A stretch of DNA of 38,931 nt from a bacterium (GCA_040753085.1 JBFMHI010000011.1:1-38931), one strand, 5' to 3'; counted from the first letter of the stretch, positions 1 through 8,559 are shown. Numbers and translations are program-made. Notes: generated from the letters alone by a model not told the origin.

Positions 1-221
1 TGAGCCAAAAACCTTTTTGAAAGCAAAGTCTGTTTTGACATCTAAAAATTGCATAAAAAGACTCCTTTTGTCTTAATATTTCGTCTTCAAACAATTAGAA
101 GAGCTTTCTTTGTATTTAAGTATAACTTAAGGTGGACGGGTTTGTCAAGAAATAATATATGGCTCACTCTACCTGCCGTTCAACGTAAGTAGGCCACCAA
201 GAAAGAAAGGAGAAGAAATAA

Positions 222-1562
222 ATGTCTAAGGTTGACCCATCTATGTTTAAGGCTTACGACGTCAGGGGAATTTACCCTGACCAGTTAAATGAGGAGGTGG
301 CTTATCGAATTGGCCGGGCTTATTCCGAATTTATTAAACCAAAGACGGTCATGGTTGGCCGGGATATCCGTCTTTCTTCAAAGTCTCTCTCTGAAGCCTT
401 GAACCGGGGGCTTACCGAACAGGGCGTAAATGTAGTTGATGCTGGACAGATCGGCACAGACATGGTTTACTTTGGAGTAGCTCATTACCGTTACGATGGC
501 GGAATAATGATTACTGCCTCACATAATCCAAAGGAATACAATGGGATGAAGTTTGTTCGAGAGCAGTCGATCCCCATCTCTGGTGACACAGGTATTATGG
601 AGATTAGAGACATAGTCATTAGTGGAGAATTCACTCCGTCAGATAAAGTCGGCCAGGTTGAAGAACAGGATATCTATCAAGATTATACTGGCCATGTGCT
701 CTCTTTTATCGACCCAAAAGTGATTAAACCTTACAAGGTAGTCCTGAATGGGGGCAATGGAGTGGCCGGAGATATAATCTCTCAAATTATTGAGCATCTA
801 CCGATCCAGTCAATCCCGATATATTTTGAGCCTGACGGGACATTTCCAAGAGGAGAACCCAATCCCTTGCTTCCGAAAAACCGAACCGAGACGATCGAAA
901 AGGTAAAAGAGGAAAAAGCCGACCTGGGCGTGGCCTGGGATGGTGATGCGGATCGCTGTTTCTTTATTGATGAAAAAGGTAATTTTATCGAAGGGTATTT
1001 TATTACGGCCCTGCTGGCCGAGACCCTTCTAAAAAAGCATCCGGGGGAAAAGATTATTTTCGATCCCCGATTAACCTGGGCCAATATTGAGGTAGTTAAG
1101 GAAAACAGGGGCATACCCATTATTAACAAATCCGGCCATGCCTTCTTTAAAGAGAGAATGCGCCAGGAAAATGCCCTCTTTGCCGGTGAGATGAGCGCCC
1201 ACTTTTATTTCCGTGAAAACTACTTTGCTGATAACGGGATAATCCCTTTCCTGCTGATCCTGGAATTAATGTCCACTTCGGGTAAGTCTCTCTCAGACTT
1301 ATTGAAACCGCTCATGTCGAAATATTTTATTTCCGGCGAAATCAACCGAAGAGTTGAAGATGGCGCGGCCAAGCTAAAAGAGATTGAAGGACGTTACCAG
1401 GATGGGAAGGTAGAGCATATTGACGGCCTCTCGGTTGAATTCCCTGACTGGCGGTTTAATCTGCGGGTTTCTAATACCGAGCCCCTGATCCGCTTAAATG
1501 TGGAAGCCAGGAGTCGGAAAATTATGGAAGAGAAAAGAGATGAGTTGTTAGAGATGCTTTGA
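222..1562 (+). CDS. manB: Phosphomannomutase/phosphoglucomutase (alpha-D-phosphohexomutase family)
   Basis: A cytoplasmic enzyme of 446 aa that interconverts mannose-6-P and mannose-1-P (and probably the glucose phosphates) for sugar-nucleotide and envelope synthesis. All four family signatures are visible: the phosphoserine loop TASHNP with Ser about 100, the Mg site DGDADR at about 240-245, the sugar loop GEMSAH at about 322-327, and the phosphate loop RVSNTEP at about 415-421. Length is normal for bacterial PMM/PGM. The ATG has a good SD (AAAGGAG, 206-212). The substrate preference between mannose and glucose cannot be fixed from sequence. First gene of the block, followed by deoB after 78 nt. 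Confidence 0.95.
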   Translation: MSKVDPSMFKAYDVRGIYPDQLNEEVAYRIGRAYSEFIKPKTVMVGRDIRLSSKSLSEALNRGLTEQGVNVVDAGQIGTDMVYFGVAHYRYDGGIMITASHNPKEYNGMKFVREQSIPISGDTGIMEIRDIVISGEFTPSDKVGQVEEQDIYQDYTGHVLSFIDPKVIKPYKVVLNGGNGVAGDIISQIIEHLPIQSIPIYFEPDGTFPRGEPNPLLPKNRTETIEKVKEEKADLGVAWDGDADRCFFIDEKGNFIEGYFITALLAETLLKKHPGEKIIFDPRLTWANIEVVKENRGIPIINKSGHAFFKERMRQENALFAGEMSAHFYFRENYFADNGIIPFLLILELMSTSGKSLSDLLKPLMSKYFISGEINRRVEDGAAKLKEIEGRYQDGKVEHIDGLSVEFPDWRFNLRVSNTEPLIRLNVEARSRKIMEEKRDELLEML

Positions 1563-1571
1563 TGGCCGGAC

Positions 1572-1622
1572 AGTTTCGAGTTAGGCCTTACCATTGTTCG
1601 TAGTAACCTGGGGGTCTCGAAA
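1572..1622. repeat. Small inverted repeat between manB and deoB, related to another copy near 36932
   Basis: AGTTTCGAG (1572-1580) is matched by CTCGAAACT downstream (about 1616-1624), so this gap can fold into a hairpin. The 16-mer AGTTTCGAGTTAGGCC (1572-1587) recurs at 36932-36947. Variants of GAGTTTCGAGTT and AACTCGAAAC occur near 19262-19305 and 36423-36434. This is a dispersed intergenic repeat of unknown role, not an obvious terminator because no T-run follows. Confidence 0.5.
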
Positions 1623-1640
1623 CTTGAAGCTCGAAATCCG

Positions 1641-2855
1641 ATGATCAACCGGGTTATTTTAATAGTTCTGGATAGTGTTGGGGTGGGTGAGTTACCTGAT
1701 GCCGGACTTTATGGAGATGAGGGTAGCAATACCTTAGTTAATCTGGCCAAAGCGGTAGGCGGGCTTTCTCTTCCTAATTTAACCAGGTTGGGGCTGGGGG
1801 ATATTGCGCCTATTAAGGGCGTAGAGCCGGTGCTTGAACCAGAGGCGGCCTGGGGCAAGATGGCCGAAAGGTCGGTGGGAAAAGATACGACCACCGGTCA
1901 TTGGGAGATAGCTGGACTTATCCGTAAGGAGCCCTTCCCTCTCTATCCTGAGGGGTTCCCGGAGGAGGTAATCAAACCCTTCAGCCAGGCTATTGGTCGA
2001 GGTATTCTGGGTAATAAGCCTGCTTCCGGGACCGAGATCATAAAGGAATTGGGGCCGGAGCACCTGAAGACAGGACTCCCCATAATCTACACCTCGGCTG
2101 ATAGTGTCTTTCAGATAGCCGCTCACGTAAACCTTATCCCGATAGGGCAATTATATGAATTCTGTGAGATAGCCCGTCAAATCCTGGTAGGCCGGCACGG
2201 GGTGGGTCGAGTAATCGCCCGCCCTTTTGAAGGCCAGGCAGAAGAATTCAGGAGGATCAACGGCCTTAGAAAGGACTACTCCCTCCGGCCTCCTCATCCG
2301 ACTATTTTAAATACCCTCAGTGAAAATGGCCTGGCGGTGATTGGGATTGGAAAGATAAGCGATATCTTCGCCGGTTCAGGAATCAGCAGATCTTTTCATA
2401 CTAATAATAATCAAGAGGGGATAGATAAAATCATTGAGGTGGTCAAGAAATTCCGGCCAAGGGGGCTAATATTCACTAACCTCATCGACTTTGATATGGT
2501 CTACGGCCATCGAAATGACCCTGACGGCTATGCCAGGGCCTTAGAGGAATTTGATAGACACCTGACGGAAATCATAGAGGCCTTAGCTGAAGATGATGTC
2601 CTGATCCTAACGGCTGATCATGGCTGCGATCCAACCACAGAAAGCACCGATCATTCCAGGGAATATGTGCCTCTTTTAGTTTATGGTAAAAGGGTCAAAC
2701 GGGGTTATAAGCTCGGCACCAGAAAGAGCTTGGCCGATATAGCCGCCACTATTTCTAACATCTTTAATTTGGGATTTGTCACTGAGGGGAAAGGTTTTGA
2801 GGAGGCCTTTGATAGAAAGGAGCGAAAGAATTGGTCGACCAAAAAACAGAACTGA
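1641..2855 (+). CDS. deoB: Phosphopentomutase
   Basis: DeoB interconverts ribose-1-P or deoxyribose-1-P with the 5-phosphates in nucleoside salvage. This 404 aa protein starts with the typical alkaline-phosphatase-superfamily metal site ([17 protein letters not shown]), has the catalytic Thr segment KDTTTGHWE at about 82-90, and the distal metal residues in [11 protein letters not shown] and [10 protein letters not shown]. Length is normal. The ATG at 1641 gives the canonical N-terminus but its SD is weak. The 3' end overlaps yvcK by 25 bp, so the two are probably translationally coupled. Confidence 0.96.
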   Translation: MINRVILIVLDSVGVGELPDAGLYGDEGSNTLVNLAKAVGGLSLPNLTRLGLGDIAPIKGVEPVLEPEAAWGKMAERSVGKDTTTGHWEIAGLIRKEPFPLYPEGFPEEVIKPFSQAIGRGILGNKPASGTEIIKELGPEHLKTGLPIIYTSADSVFQIAAHVNLIPIGQLYEFCEIARQILVGRHGVGRVIARPFEGQAEEFRRINGLRKDYSLRPPHPTILNTLSENGLAVIGIGKISDIFAGSGISRSFHTNNNQEGIDKIIEVVKKFRPRGLIFTNLIDFDMVYGHRNDPDGYARALEEFDRHLTEIIEALAEDDVLILTADHGCDPTTESTDHSREYVPLLVYGKRVKRGYKLGTRKSLADIAATISNIFNLGFVTEGKGFEEAFDRKERKNWSTKKQN

Positions 2856-3838
2856 GGATTGTGGCCATAGGCGGGGGAACAGGACTACCCGTTGTCCTGG
2901 AAGGTCTGAAGGATTATACTAATAATCTCACGGCCATTGTCACGGTAACAGACAGTGGAAGAAGCAGCGGCCTCATTAGAAAAGATCTGGGTATCCCTCC
3001 GCCCGGGGATATAAGAAATTGCCTGGTGGCCCTTTCAGAATCAGAGGAATTGATGCTAAGGCTCTTTAATTACCGGTTTGAAAGGAGTGATAATCTGAGA
3101 GGGCATAGCTTTGGCAATCTTTTTATTGCCGCGATGACTATGATCACGGGTTCCTTTGAAAAGGCCATAGAAGAGATCAGTAAGATATTGAAGATCAAAG
3201 GCAGGGTAATTCCGTCCAGCCTTGAGAATGTCCATATCTGTGCAGAACTTGTGGATGGAACGGTAATTAGAGAAGAGGATAATATTATCCAACGAGAAGG
3301 GAATGTCCTGGGAAGGCCTCCCATAAAAAAAGTCTATCTGGAACCAATCCAGACCCATGCCACTCCCAGGGCCATCGAAGAGATAAGGCAGGCAGACATT
3401 ATCATCCTGGGGCCGGGTAGCCTTTATACCAGCGTTATATCCAATCTGCTGGTGAAAGGGATTCCGGAGGCGATAAGAGAAAGTAGCGCCAAAAAGGTTT
3501 ACCTGTGCAATGTAATGACTCAGGTCTGTCAAACCCATAATTATAAGGCCAGCGATCATATAAAGGTAATTAACCAATACCTGGGCGAAGGCATCCTAGA
3601 TTACATCATTGTGAATGGAAAGAGACCACCAGAGGCGGTTATCAGAAATTATGAAGATGAGTTTGCCTTTTTAGTAGAGATAGATAACGATAGGTTGAAC
3701 CAATATGGAATAAAGATAATAAAAGCGGATTTAATAGAAGAAATGCCGGAGGCGAGGAGATTATGGAAAAAGCGAGATAGCCTTAGACATGACTCCCAAA
3801 AGGTGGGTAAGGTCTTGTTAGAGATCTTGGAGAGATGA
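2831..3838 (+). CDS. yvcK: YvcK/CofD-like gluconeogenesis factor
   Basis: A 335 aa member of the YvcK family (CofD-like fold, UDP-sugar binding), linked in other bacteria to cell shape, peptidoglycan precursor supply and growth on gluconeogenic carbon. The N-terminal glycine-rich motif [15 protein letters not shown] and [11 protein letters not shown]-(x)[11 protein letters not shown] are diagnostic, as is [16 protein letters not shown] in the second half. The start is TTG at 2831, inside the end of deoB. The SD AAAGGAG at 2816-2822 with 8-nt spacing supports it, and no ATG is available at that position. Full length. Confidence 0.93.
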   Translation: MVDQKTELRIVAIGGGTGLPVVLEGLKDYTNNLTAIVTVTDSGRSSGLIRKDLGIPPPGDIRNCLVALSESEELMLRLFNYRFERSDNLRGHSFGNLFIAAMTMITGSFEKAIEEISKILKIKGRVIPSSLENVHICAELVDGTVIREEDNIIQREGNVLGRPPIKKVYLEPIQTHATPRAIEEIRQADIIILGPGSLYTSVISNLLVKGIPEAIRESSAKKVYLCNVMTQVCQTHNYKASDHIKVINQYLGEGILDYIIVNGKRPPEAVIRNYEDEFAFLVEIDNDRLNQYGIKIIKADLIEEMPEARRLWKKRDSLRHDSQKVGKVLLEILER

Positions 3839-3976
3839 CAGAGCCCAGAACCCAGATGAATCTGTATAGGGAAGACTATCTCTTTCCATATCCAGAGAAT
3901 AATCTGTGCCATCTGTGTTCCAAAGGAGAGCTGAGTAATTACAAATAAGATAAGTAATTTCTGTGAGGTAATTTAA

Positions 3977-4618
3977 ATGACTGTTAAAATTGAAGAAAGG
4001 GTTGAGGGGATTGACAAGAGAATAGAAGCCCTTTTAAAGAGCCAGGAAGAATTTAGGAAGGGAGAGGAAAAATTCCATGAAGAATTTAGGGAGGCTCAAA
4101 GAAAGACCGATGAGCAAATCGATAGACTTACTGAAGATCAAAAAAAGACAGAGGACCAACTTAAAAAGACCAGTAAAGAAGTAGGTAAGGTATCAGATAG
4201 TATAGGAAGGTTTGCAGAAGGGTTAGTAGCTCCCTCTATCTCTAAGCTCTTCCTTCCACTGGGAATAAAGATAACCCAGGCCTTTCCAAGGGCTTGTGCC
4301 ATAGAAAATGGAGAAACTAAAGCTGAGATTGATCTATTATGTTCAGGCTCAAGGAATGGAAAAAGAATTGCTTTTGTAGGTGAGATTAAAACAAGACTTT
4401 CTTCTGAATATGTGAGAGAATTCATAGATGTCCTCACACACTTCAGGGAATTCTTTCCAGAGTATAAAGAGGCAGAAATCATAGGATTTGTTGCAGGAAT
4501 GACCGTCGAGGATAATGCAAAAAGATATGCAGAGAGGAAAGGGCTTTATGTCCTTGCTCCAGAAGAGGATATGATCCAAATACTAAACAAACAGGGTTTT
4601 AAGCCAAAGAATTGGTAA
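3977..4618 (+). CDS. Coiled-coil protein with PD-(D/E)XK nuclease-like domain (DUF3782-like)
   Basis: A 213 aa protein of unknown function. The first 70 residues are a highly charged coiled coil (heptads rich in E, K and Q). The rest resembles DUF3782/COG5493 proteins, which carry a PD-(D/E)XK fold: AEID with Glu117 and Asp119, then VGEIKT with Glu136 and Lys138, give the expected E/D...E-x-K spacing, so the nuclease centre looks intact. No signal peptide or membrane segment. It stands alone between yvcK and tatA, preceded by a 138-nt gap with no recognisable promoter. Nuclease activity is inferred from the motif only. Confidence 0.7.
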   Translation: MTVKIEERVEGIDKRIEALLKSQEEFRKGEEKFHEEFREAQRKTDEQIDRLTEDQKKTEDQLKKTSKEVGKVSDSIGRFAEGLVAPSISKLFLPLGIKITQAFPRACAIENGETKAEIDLLCSGSRNGKRIAFVGEIKTRLSSEYVREFIDVLTHFREFFPEYKEAEIIGFVAGMTVEDNAKRYAERKGLYVLAPEEDMIQILNKQGFKPKNW

Positions 4619-4630
4619 ATATATAAGGGG

Positions 4631-4828
4631 GTGGTTGTTATTTTTGGTATTGGTTTTTCAGAGTTGCTTATTATCCTCATCATCGTTCTGATCATCTTTG
4701 GGGCAGGGAAATTACCCCAGATCGGACGGGCTCTGGGAGAAGGGATAAAGGGCTTTCAATCAGCGGTCAAAGGCGACGATGATAAGGAAAAAAAGGACGC
4801 CGGTTCCGAGAAAGAGGACAATGAATGA
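4631..4828 (+). CDS. tatA: Sec-independent translocase TatA/TatE-like protein 1
   Basis: A small TatA-family pore subunit (about 62-65 aa): short N-terminus, one hydrophobic helix ([15 protein letters not shown]), the hinge [15 protein letters not shown], an amphipathic helix and a charged acidic tail. It is involved in export of folded twin-arginine proteins. GTG at 4631 is the only conventional start, but it lies inside a very good SD (AAGGGGGTG, 4625-4633). Alignment with the second TatA here (which begins ATG-FGIG) puts the initiator at the ATT of 4640, with the SD at normal distance. The stop overlaps mobA (ATGA). TatC is not in this window. Confidence 0.88.
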   Translation: MVVIFGIGFSELLIILIIVLIIFGAGKLPQIGRALGEGIKGFQSAVKGDDDKEKKDAGSEKEDNE

Positions 4829-5451
4829 CCGCCCTGATTTTAGCTGGGGGAAAGAGCCGCCGCGTCTCTTCTACTTACAAGGCCTTTATCCAATTGGGTA
4901 ACAAGTCTGTCATCGAACGTCTGGTTAGCGGGCTGTGGGGTCAATTTGAAGAGATCATCATTGTGGCTGATGAGGTCGAACGATACGCTGACCTGGGGCT
5001 GGAAATCCTTATCGACCTAATGCCGGCCAAAGGGCCTTTGGTAGGGCTTTACACCGGTCTGGCAGCTATCCGGTCTCCTTACAGCTTTGTGGTGGCCTGC
5101 GATATGCCCTTTCTTAGCGCCGGCTTGATTGAACTTATGAAGAAAGTCATCAGACCGGAGGACGATGTTCTTATCCCACGGGTCCAAGAAAGATTACATC
5201 CTCTTCACGCTATATATTCCCGTAATTGTCTACCGGTCATTAAAGCTAAGATAGGGAGTGGTAACTTTTCTATGCATTCCATCTTACCAGAGTTGAAGGT
5301 AAGATACCTTGAAGAGGAAGAAATTCGGACTATATGCCGTCCAGAAATAGCCCTCTTTAATCTGAATACAGATCAGGATGTAGAAGAGGCCAGGAGATTA
5401 GTTTTGGAGGGAGATGTGCCCCTTACCATCCGTAATAGGAAAGGAGGCTGA
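4825..5451 (+). CDS. mobA: Molybdenum cofactor guanylyltransferase MobA-like
   Basis: A nucleotidyltransferase of 208 aa that attaches GMP to molybdopterin to make MGD, the cofactor of many Tat-exported oxidoreductases. It has the N-terminal NTP loop LAGGKSRR, a lysine in the YKAF position corresponding to [16 protein letters not shown], and the metal-binding VACDMPFL at about 87-95. The usual RMG-x-DK is altered to RVSSTYK, so the substrate nucleotide could differ. Starts within the end of the first tatA (4-nt overlap) and is followed by a second tatA 6 nt downstream, which fits joint cofactor supply and export. Confidence 0.87.
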   Translation: MTALILAGGKSRRVSSTYKAFIQLGNKSVIERLVSGLWGQFEEIIIVADEVERYADLGLEILIDLMPAKGPLVGLYTGLAAIRSPYSFVVACDMPFLSAGLIELMKKVIRPEDDVLIPRVQERLHPLHAIYSRNCLPVIKAKIGSGNFSMHSILPELKVRYLEEEEIRTICRPEIALFNLNTDQDVEEARRLVLEGDVPLTIRNRKGG

Positions 5452-5457
5452 TCTGAT

Positions 5458-5661
5458 ATGTTTGGGATTGGCATGCCGGAATTGATCTTGATTGCGATAG
5501 TGGCCCTTATCATTTTTGGGCCTAAGAAGCTGCCTGAAGTAGGCCGGGCTCTGGGTAAAGGGCTTCGGGAGCTTAAAAACGCTGCGGCTGGGATAAAGGA
5601 AGAGATAACTAAGGTCGCCGAGGAGGAGACGAAAGAAAAGCCTAAGAAGGGGGAAAAATGA
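5458..5661 (+). CDS. tatA: Sec-independent translocase TatA/TatE-like protein 2
   Basis: A 67 aa TatA-family protein: [21 protein letters not shown] forms the N-terminal membrane helix, followed by the hinge and conserved [18 protein letters not shown] amphipathic helix and a lysine/glutamate tail. Paralogous to the copy at 4631 (shared FGIG..EL, LIIFG and LP.(I/V)GRALG). Paralogues of this sort often act as TatA and TatB/TatE, and the sequence does not decide. ATG start preceded by a GGAGG motif. The ATGA overlap with gmhA indicates translational coupling. Confidence 0.9.
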   Translation: MFGIGMPELILIAIVALIIFGPKKLPEVGRALGKGLRELKNAAAGIKEEITKVAEEETKEKPKKGEK

Positions 5662-6233
5662 AGGAGCTGATTAAGCAGGCATTGGCTGAAAGCGCGGAGA
5701 TTAAATCTGAATTGGCTAAAGAAGTGAATCTTATCATTAAGATTGCTGAGGCATTTATGGCCACTTACCAACAAGGTGGCAAGGTAATTCTCTTTGGTAA
5801 TGGCGGCAGTGCGGCTGATGCCCAACATATTGCGGCTGAATTGGTGGGAAGATTTAAAAGGGAGCGCTCTGCCCTGCCGGCTATTGCCCTGACTACCAAC
5901 ACCTCTATCCTTACTGCCCTGGCTAATGATTATTCCTTTGACGATATCTTTGCCCGTCAGGTTGAGGCGCTGGTCAAAAAGGGTGATCTCTGTCTGGGAA
6001 TAAGCACCAGTGGAAACTCGCCTAACGTCTTAGCCGGCATAAGAGAAGCCAAAAAGTTGGGTGCAAAAACCATTGGATTTACCGGTCAGAGTGGCGGAAA
6101 GCTGGCCGGCCTCACTGACCTCTGTTTAAAAGTGCCTTCTAACGATACACCACGTATTCAAGAAGCCCACATTACTATTGGTCATATCATCTGTGACCTG
6201 GTCGAGAGGGAGTTGTTTGACCGTAAACAGTAG
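5658..6233 (+). CDS. gmhA: Sedoheptulose-7-phosphate isomerase (phosphoheptose isomerase)
   Basis: A SIS-domain enzyme of 191 aa converting sedoheptulose-7-P to D-glycero-D-manno-heptose-7-P, the first step of ADP-heptose synthesis for LPS core. Signature [21 protein letters not shown] at 46-66, the phosphate loop STSGNSPN at about 116-123, and metal ligands H57, E61, Q168 and H176, spaced exactly as H61/E65/Q172/H180 of the E. coli enzyme. Full length. Overlaps the upstream tatA by 4 nt and is followed by gmhB, the next-but-one pathway enzyme. No hldE-type kinase is in this window. Confidence 0.96.
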   Translation: MKELIKQALAESAEIKSELAKEVNLIIKIAEAFMATYQQGGKVILFGNGGSAADAQHIAAELVGRFKRERSALPAIALTTNTSILTALANDYSFDDIFARQVEALVKKGDLCLGISTSGNSPNVLAGIREAKKLGAKTIGFTGQSGGKLAGLTDLCLKVPSNDTPRIQEAHITIGHIICDLVERELFDRKQ

Positions 6234-6252
6234 ACAGTAGGGATTGGTAGCT

Positions 6253-6831
6253 ATGAAACCTGAGGCTGTATTTCTGGATCGAGATGGGGTAATTAATGAG
6301 GAGGTAGATTACTTAGGTAACCCGGAGGAACTTTTTTTGCTGCCTGGGGCGGCTTCGGCCATTCGGGAACTGAATCAAAAAGGCATAAAGGTAATTGTGG
6401 TTACTAACCAATCCGGTGTGGCTCGAGGTTACTTCAGCGAAGAAACAGTGGCGGATATTCACCAACGTCTTAAATACCTGCTGGCCAGAGAGGGGGCATA
6501 TCTTGATGCTATTTACTACTGTCCTCACCATCCTGAAGCCCCGCTTGACCAATACAGAAAGGCTTGTGCCTGCCGCAAGCCAGGATCGGCTATGCTTGAA
6601 ACCGCGGCGCATGATTTCGGTCTAGATCTAAGCCACTGTTATCTGGTGGGAGACAAAATGCTGGATATAGAGGCAGGTGCGGCAGTCAATTGCAGGACAA
6701 TTCTTGTCTTAACCGGTTATGGAGAGGCTGAATTGAAGAAGGAGAAGACCCTTTATCCCGATGCGGTGGCCAAGGACCTTTCTCAGGCCGTAGAGATGAT
6801 TTTATCGCTTCTTTCCTCCGCCGCGTTTTGA
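6253..6831 (+). CDS. gmhB: D-glycero-beta-D-manno-heptose-1,7-bisphosphate 7-phosphatase
   Basis: A HAD-superfamily phosphatase of about 192 aa removing the 7-phosphate of heptose bisphosphate. Visible motifs: catalytic FLDRDGVIN (motif I, two Asp), VVTNQSGVARGYF (motif II), the zinc loop CPHHP...CACRKP, and VGDKMLDIEAG (motif III/IV). An in-frame TTG at 6244 would add three residues, but ATG 6253 begins the usual family N-terminus (MKPEAVFLDRDG). The last 30 nt overlap the convergent S1-domain gene. Confidence 0.93.
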   Translation: MKPEAVFLDRDGVINEEVDYLGNPEELFLLPGAASAIRELNQKGIKVIVVTNQSGVARGYFSEETVADIHQRLKYLLAREGAYLDAIYYCPHHPEAPLDQYRKACACRKPGSAMLETAAHDFGLDLSHCYLVGDKMLDIEAGAAVNCRTILVLTGYGEAELKKEKTLYPDAVAKDLSQAVEMILSLLSSAAF

Positions 6832-7251
6832 TTCTAAATTTTTTTTCATATCCTGAATTTTTTCCTGGCTTTCTTTCATAAACCGGGCCAGTTTATCTTC
6901 AAAAGAGAAAGGCGCGGCTGAACGATGCTCTCTTCTATCTTCTTCCTCTTTGAATCCGGCTTTAGGGCTTAAGGGTTTGCTAATTTTTACTTCTTCATTT
7001 TTGGGCCGGGCGGCAGGTGTTTCCCGCTCTTTCAGAGAGAGATCAAGATTTCCCTTCTTAGCAATCCCGATGACCTTAGCGGTGACGGAATCATTTACTT
7101 TAAGATGGTCTTCCACCCGCTTGACGTAAGTATCAGCAATCTGAGATATATGAATAAGACCTCGCCTTTTGCCCTCCACTTCAACAAAGGCCCCAAATTC
7201 AGTGGTCTTAACTACCTTTCCCGTAACAATACTTCCTACTTCAATGGACAA
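6802..7251 (-). CDS. S1-domain RNA-binding protein (YugI/CvfD-type)
   Basis: A 149 aa protein with one N-terminal S1 domain (about 1-75: VGSIVTGKVVKTTEFGAFVEVE, GLIHISQI, V..GDSV-type strand, DLSLKE) and a basic disordered tail ending in KRGGGKKR. Similar small S1 proteins (general stress protein 13 type) associate with the 30S ribosome or RNA, and that role is inferred here. The start is TTG at 7251, supported by a strong SD (AAGGAGG complement, 7260-7266). A consensus promoter lies at 7366-7394, and between promoter and SD sits a complete mobile palindromic repeat (7267-7354). The 3' end overlaps gmhB by 30 bp. Confidence 0.85.
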   Translation of the reverse strand: MSIEVGSIVTGKVVKTTEFGAFVEVEGKRRGLIHISQIADTYVKRVEDHLKVNDSVTAKVIGIAKKGNLDLSLKERETPAARPKNEEVKISKPLSPKAGFKEEEDRREHRSAAPFSFEDKLARFMKESQEKIQDMKKNLESKRGGGKKR

Positions 7252-7266
7252 GATCGGATTCCTCCT

Positions 7267-7354
7267 TAGAGCCTATCCTCAAACCTCGGCGGCACGTCGC
7301 GTACTTAGACACCAGGAGTCTGCCAGACGTCTGGTGTTTGGGGATAGACTCTTA
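7267..7354. repeat. Palindromic TAAGAGCCTATCC element, complete copy
   Basis: About 88 bp with terminal inverted repeats: TTAGAGCCTATCC at the left (7267-7279) and, reversed, TAAGAGTCTATCC at the right (7342-7354). The centre holds ACACCAGGAGTCTGCCAGACGTCTGGTGT, an imperfect stem. Related pieces occur at 13217, 18953 and 32690. No ORF. It lies in the leader of the S1-domain gene, directly against its SD. The TIRs suggest a MITE-like or IS-derived element. Confidence 0.7.
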
Positions 7355-7365
7355 ATTACGGAGGC

Positions 7366-7394
7366 ATTATAGCTTATTAGGTATAATTTGTCAA
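7366..7394 (-). promoter_or_regulatory. Consensus sigma70-type promoter for the S1-domain gene
   Basis: Read on the minus strand, TTGACA (7389-7394) is followed by exactly 17 nt and TATAAT (7366-7371), a perfect match to both hexamers. Transcription would start near 7359 and run through the palindromic repeat into the TTG start at 7251. Confidence 0.85.
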
Positions 7395-7433
7395 TATAAA
7401 TTTATCCGGCTGATTATTTTTCTTATTTTTTGC

Positions 7434-7462
7434 TTGACTTTTCAACCCCTTCATGCCATAAT
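7434..7462 (+). promoter_or_regulatory. Sigma70-type promoter for tRNA-Val
   Basis: TTGACT (7434-7439), 17-nt spacer, CATAAT (7457-7462). Each box has one mismatch to consensus. The predicted start is near 7469, about 16 nt upstream of the mature tRNA. Divergent from the S1-gene promoter at 7366-7394. Confidence 0.8.
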
Positions 7463-7484
7463 GAGTTCAAGTCCTGGGGAAGAG

Positions 7485-7561
7485 GGGCGGGTAGCTCAGT
7501 TGGCCAGAGCACTTGCTTTACACGCAAGGGGTCATAGGTTCAAGTCCTGTCCCGCCCACCA
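7485..7561 (+). tRNA. tRNA-Val(TAC)
   Basis: Complete cloverleaf: acceptor GGGCGGG (7485-7491) pairs with CCCGCCC (7551-7557), the D arm contains TAGCTCAGTTGG, the anticodon stem CTTGC/GCAAG encloses loop TTTACAC with anticodon TAC, and the T arm contains GGTTCAAGTCC. Discriminator A and CCA are encoded (7558-7561). The accessory region begins just downstream. The tRNA 3' end shows no obvious duplication that would mark an attachment site. Confidence 0.96.
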
Positions 7562-7714
7562 ATTCCAATTATCAATTATTTGGTAAGGGTGAATTTTTGT
7601 AATTTTGTCTTAATTAAGCAGGTTTTGATACTAATTTTTAGATTTTTTTAAAAAACCCGAATTTTTTGTTGATTTAAGATAAAAGGGAGGCGGACGCATC
7701 CGCGAAATCATGCG

Positions 7715-7904
7715 GATGCAGAGACGGTTCGGGGCAGGTGACGCCTGCCGTTCCTCCAGCACCGCTGTAGAGGGCGATGTTTCAATCAGATGCAGAGACG
7801 GTTCGGGGCAGGTGACGCCTGCCGTTCCTCCAGCACCGCTGTAGAGGGCGATGTTTCAATCAGATGCAGAGACGGTTCGGGGCAGGTGATGCCTGCCGTT
7901 AGGT
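7715..7904. repeat. 74-bp tandem repeat (2.5 copies) ending in a GTTAGGT core
   Basis: Two identical 74-bp units (7715-7788, 7789-7862) and a truncated third (7863-7900, one mismatch). Each unit contains a hairpin GGCAGG/CCTGCC. In the third copy the sequence after GCCTGCC switches to GTTAGGT (7898-7904), which matches the attC R' consensus GTTRRRY and opens the cassette region. Because whole units are identical this is not a CRISPR. The stretch from 7562 to 7714 has only AT-rich DNA and an 8-bp GCATCCGC/GCGGATGC hairpin (about 7696-7719). Confidence 0.8.
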
Positions 7905-7932
7905 GCTGTATACATAGCGTTGGAGGATATGC

Positions 7933-8559
7933 ATGAACCGTTGGTGCCATCTGTTCTGCTTAGTGATGGCGAGCCTCCTCGAGGGTTGCATTCCTTTTTC
8001 GTCGTTCCAGTCGGCTCGGATCGTGCCACCACATAAGACGCAGACAGTGGTAGCCGTGTCGCATCTTGGCTATTATGGGTCGGACGGAGAGGACGAAGAG
8101 GATGTAACTGAATGGACGTGTCTTGACGCTCGTATGCGGAGGGGGATAAAGTCGCGGCTTGACGGAGCCATCGGGTTTACTCTGATGTGGGAATCGGGCG
8201 GTTCTGGGGGAATAGCTGTCCTGGGGGGAGATCTGCGGTACGGTATTTGGCCTGACCGCATTACTGTGTCTCTGCCGGCTTCAGTTATAGTGGGTGTGCT
8301 TTTGACGCTGGAGGTCCAGCCGGGAGTGATAATGACAATGCCGATCCACGAAGGTTGGGATCTTAGTGCTGGAGCCAGGGGCCACGTGTTAGTCCTGGCA
8401 GGGGATGAGGTGTCCGTCTGGTCGTGTGGCGTCGGGGTAGGAATCCCGTTGAGGTCGAGTGGCTGGATTGTTCGTCCGGAGGTCGGCTTTTTGTTCCTCG
8501 AATCCGGGGACGAGTCGTACACCCAGGTGGGCATAGGTCTAGAGAGTCCTATGAGGTGA
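7933..8559 (+). CDS. Putative lipoprotein, beta-rich (cassette gene 1)
   Basis: Unrecognised 208 aa protein. The N-terminus has a basic start, a short hydrophobic stretch and LEGC, a plausible lipobox with lipidation at Cys19. The rest alternates short beta-like strands with glycine turns (GVGVGIPLRSSGWIVRPEVGFLFLESG, YTQVGIGLES at the end), as in small outer-membrane beta-barrels. The gene is richer in GC than the neighbouring core genes. It is followed 35 nt downstream by an attC site, and the order promoterless gene-attC fits an integron cassette. Surface or envelope location is inferred. Confidence 0.6.
   Translation: MNRWCHLFCLVMASLLEGCIPFSSFQSARIVPPHKTQTVVAVSHLGYYGSDGEDEEDVTEWTCLDARMRRGIKSRLDGAIGFTLMWESGGSGGIAVLGGDLRYGIWPDRITVSLPASVIVGVLLTLEVQPGVIMTMPIHEGWDLSAGARGHVLVLAGDEVSVWSCGVGVGIPLRSSGWIVRPEVGFLFLESGDESYTQVGIGLESPMR

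Noticed and set aside
7715-7900. CRISPR array
   Set aside because: The 74-bp units are identical throughout, so there are no distinct spacers, and no cas gene is present.
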